DNA from: Bacillota bacterium
Lineage (GTDB): Bacteria; Bacillota; Clostridia; Christensenellales; CALWSW01
Length of the DNA: 7,236 bases
Direction: 5' to 3'
Assembly: GCA_023402915.1 (NCBI GenBank)
Contig: JAEYFO010000246.1
Span: 1 to 7,236, forward strand
Shown here: one piece after another, positions 5,237-7,236 of the stretch
Position numbering within the stretch: the stretch's first letter is position 1
Layout of the letters: each line of letters starts with the position of its first letter
Program-made: the position numbers and the translations under genes
The notes under the pieces: model-generated
What the model was told of the DNA's origin: nothing
What the model saw: the letters and a program-made list of their open reading frames with translations, nothing else
Database searches by the model: none

Positions 5237-6553
5237 TCAATAGGACGGGCGTTCCATGAATTCGATCTGCGGCTCGGAAACGCTCAGCTCGATCCGCCAG
5301 GAGATGTCCAGCGTGGCAAACCGCTCGCACCAGGAAAAGGCTTCCCAATCCGCGGCGCGGGAAAAATTCCGAATGGCAAAACGCCCCAGTCCCCAAAGGT
5401 CGCTTTTCAGCGAACGAAACAGCGCTTCAAGCTCCTCGAGCCCTTCTGTCAGTTGCGCGACGGTTTTTTCGGCGATGAGTGCGTCGTCTCCCGGCTGGTA
5501 GAGCGCGAGCGCCTGATTGCCCGGCGTGATGCCTTCATAGGGAGCGGCGTCCAGGTGGAGCGTCACGATCGCCCGGGGCGCGGAGGAAAGCAGCGCCTCA
5601 AAGCGAACGTCCGGCGCGCTCTTTTGCACAAGATGAAGCGAAAGTGGTTGCGCGTTTTCGAGGTTTCGCAGCGTGATATCTCCCTGATGAAACGAGCCGC
5701 GGCCCAGTTGCAGCAGCAGCGTCTGCCGCCCGGTCAGCTCGCCGACCATCTGTCCGTCGCGAAAGAGCGCACAGCCGCTCAGCTCGCTTTGCAGGCCGTT
5801 TTTCCGGATGGAGCTGCCGGCAGACGTGTCCTCCGGGTCGTCCGGCTGCGGCGCGGGCGAAGGCGGTTCGCCCTGCTGCGTGCCGCCCTGTTCGCTTTGA
5901 CTGTTACTTTCACTTTCCCCACCCTGTTCTTCGTCCTCGACGGTGACGGAGCTGTTATAAGAGCCCAGCGCGATGGCCGTGTCGTAACAATCGGAAAACA
6001 GTGCTTCGTGATACTCTTCCAGCAGGCTGTGGGGGAATTTTCCCGAAAGCGCCGGTTCGAGCATCAGATCCGAAAGGATCCGGCCGGGATTGGTGTTGGC
6101 GGAGGTGTGAAGCCCTTCCAAAAACAATTCGGCGCTCCCCTTTGCCACGATCAGCACATTGGACTGGCGTAGCTTCAAAAAGCGGGGAAGCTCGGTCAAA
6201 AGCTCCTCCATGTCGGTGCTTTTTGCCAATTCATCCGACACGATCAGATAGCCCACATGAGAAAAATTCACCACCCACGGCACGGAGGAATCGACGACGC
6301 TTTTGACGCTGTGCAGGTCATCCCCCTCGGCGGTGATGAGGGCAACGCCAGATTTCTGATCGGAATCGGAGCCGTTCAGCTCGGGGATCTGGAGGGACAC
6401 GCGGAAGCGCCGCGCCGTGCCGCGGTCAAAGCCGATGGCCACGGGATAGCTCTGATCGTCCACGTGCAGCGCTTCAAAGCAGCCGCTGAGCAGCCCACAG
6501 CAAAGGACGAGCAGCACGCTAAGCGCCGTGCGGCGAAGAGGCCGGTGTTTCAT
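5237..6553 (-). CDS. Ger(x)C family spore germination lipoprotein (GerAC-type)
   Basis: This 438-aa C subunit of a germinant receptor should be anchored on the outer face of the spore inner membrane. Residues 1-24 form a lipoprotein signal (basic n-region MKHRPLRR, hydrophobic core, lipobox LLSGC) with the modified Cys at 25. Domain 1 (about 30-200) includes QSYPVAIGFDRG and HVGYLIVSDELA. The C-terminal Ger(x)C domain (about 255-430) starts with CALFRDGQMVGELTGRQ (261-277) and ends in W-R-I-E-L-S-V (419-425). Between them, about 205-250, lies a low-complexity linker rich in Glu, Ser, Gln, Gly and Pro, which makes the protein longer than the usual 370-400 residues. Start ATG 6553 has AAGGAG 8 nt upstream. 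The gene overlaps the permease gene by 35 bp, indicating coupling. Family assignment is strong; the germinant is unknown. Confidence 0.93.
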   Translation of the reverse strand: MKHRPLRRTALSVLLVLCCGLLSGCFEALHVDDQSYPVAIGFDRGTARRFRVSLQIPELNGSDSDQKSGVALITAEGDDLHSVKSVVDSSVPWVVNFSHVGYLIVSDELAKSTDMEELLTELPRFLKLRQSNVLIVAKGSAELFLEGLHTSANTNPGRILSDLMLEPALSGKFPHSLLEEYHEALFSDCYDTAIALGSYNSSVTVEDEEQGGESESNSQSEQGGTQQGEPPSPAPQPDDPEDTSAGSSIRKNGLQSELSGCALFRDGQMVGELTGRQTLLLQLGRGSFHQGDITLRNLENAQPLSLHLVQKSAPDVRFEALLSSAPRAIVTLHLDAAPYEGITPGNQALALYQPGDDALIAEKTVAQLTEGLEELEALFRSLKSDLWGLGRFAIRNFSRAADWEAFSWCERFATLDISWRIELSVSEPQIEFMERPSY

Positions 6554-7236
6554 GGGGCGTTCTCCTTTTTTTCAGACTGAAAAGCACGCTTAAAACGATC
6601 GGAAGGGCCAAAAACGTCCAGCCCCATTCCCGAAGCCAGAAAAAGATACGGTTGGACCAGGGCTGCTCCGCAGAAAAGATCAGCACGGCGAAATAGAGCA
6701 TGGCGGCAAACGCTGGCAGCACGGCGCGGATATTCCGGATGGAGAACACCCGGCAGTGGAGCCGCGCCGCATGATACAGATTCCAGCCGGCGGCGCAGAG
6801 CACGGCGCACAGCCAGACAAAGGGCATGCTTTCTGCAAGGCGGCGCAGGTGCTGCGAGCGGGTCACGCCGGAGAGCTTATACATGGGCGCGGAAATTTTG
6901 GCAAGCAGCGGATAGGCGAAGCTGAGAGAAACGGCCAGCAGACACAGAAGCGCGACGCCGCCGCCCAGCAGCGCCGAGGAAACGGAAGCGTTCCGAAGGG
7001 TTTTTCCGTTTTGCAGCGTGACGGGCAGCGCGGTAAGAAGCAGCGCGTCCGACCAGAAAAACGTCTGCTGGACGCTTCGAACGCCGATGGTGGGAACGCC
7101 CGGCCCGAGGAGCGGAAACAGCCGGTAGGCCGAAAAGCCGGAAGCCGCGCCGAAAAGCGTGACCGCAAGCGCGATGCAAAACAGCGGCAGAAGGATCTTC
7201 GACGTGCGGGTGATGGCTTCAAGTCCCATCCAGGCC
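6519..7236 (-). CDS. GerAB-type spore germination permease (partial, N-terminus off the right edge)
   Basis: The frame is open to the right edge (Ala-Trp precedes the internal Met at 7229), giving 238 residues of an expected 360-370. About 125 N-terminal residues are outside the window. At least five hydrophobic segments are visible, counted from that Met: 11-31, 85-108, 134-155, 168-187 and 201-219. The segment FAYPLLAKISAP (104-115) followed by RRLAESMPFVW (129-139) matches the conserved region before the later helices of GerAB proteins, which belong to the APC superfamily and form the germinant-sensing membrane subunit. A basic, Ser/Pro-rich tail follows. The stop TAG at 6519-6521 lies inside the Ger(x)C gene. 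The expected GerAA-type partner would be upstream, beyond the right edge. Family is clear from context and sequence; ligand is not predictable. Confidence 0.9.
   Translation of the reverse strand, partial: AWMGLEAITRTSKILLPLFCIALAVTLFGAASGFSAYRLFPLLGPGVPTIGVRSVQQTFFWSDALLLTALPVTLQNGKTLRNASVSSALLGGGVALLCLLAVSLSFAYPLLAKISAPMYKLSGVTRSQHLRRLAESMPFVWLCAVLCAAGWNLYHAARLHCRVFSIRNIRAVLPAFAAMLYFAVLIFSAEQPWSNRIFFWLREWGWTFLALPIVLSVLFSLKKRRTPHETPASSPHGA

Noticed and set aside
5214..5396. N-terminal extension of the small membrane protein to 128 aa
   Set aside because: The extra part overlaps the end of Ger(x)C in another frame, has no domain character, and the AAAGGAGG site sits directly before GTG 5213.
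5045..6172. 375-codon open frame on the plus strand
   Set aside because: Antisense to the Ger(x)C gene and the small membrane gene. No motif, no good ribosome site, and it contains the marR terminator near its start.

Overview
The window looks like chromosomal DNA of an endospore-forming Clostridia-type Firmicute with GC-rich genes (for example an Oscillospiraceae- or Christensenellales-like lineage). The evidence is a Ger(x)B/Ger(x)C spore germination pair, a CdaA/CdaR c-di-AMP module, a Spo0E-like small protein, AGGAGG-type ribosome binding sites and TGnTATAAT promoters. Intergenic DNA is markedly AT-rich compared with the genes. The genus is inferred from gene content only. I saw no mobile element, CRISPR array, rRNA or tRNA.

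Left block (1-3570, minus strand): one tightly packed operon, read right to left. It holds cdaA (membrane diadenylate cyclase, TTG start), cdaR (four YbbR domains, overlapping cdaA by 8 bp) and, 21 bp later, a large FAD-dependent dehydrogenase of the COG2509 type that runs off the left edge. The dehydrogenase is the longest gene here, but no complete ORF represents it because its stop lies outside the window; frame -3 is open for 451 codons from ATG 1353 to base 1. A TGnTATAAT promoter sits in front of cdaA, with an inverted repeat over its -35 region.

Middle block (3600-5090): a 76-aa Spo0E-like protein (minus strand, with its own rho-independent terminator), then an AT-rich, palindrome-loaded divergent intergenic region. 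On the plus strand follow a 72-aa DUF3006 protein behind a strong extended -10 promoter and a MarR-family regulator.

Right block (5010-7236, minus strand): a germinant receptor operon. It contains the C-terminal two thirds of a GerAB-type permease (cut by the right edge), a GerAC-type lipoprotein overlapping it by 35 bp, and a 67-aa protein with two predicted membrane helices and a near-ideal Shine-Dalgarno. The small protein resembles the D subunits known from some Bacillus receptors. Its 3' end overlaps the convergent marR gene by 8 bp, and the apparent marR terminator lies inside its coding sequence.

The most interesting points are the D-subunit-like gene with its convergent overlap, the Spo0E-like protein lacking the usual SQELD motif, the palindromic promoter region in front of it, and the coupling of c-di-AMP synthesis genes to a flavoprotein. 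I found no wholly new multi-gene system; most of the window is recognisable housekeeping and sporulation genetics.
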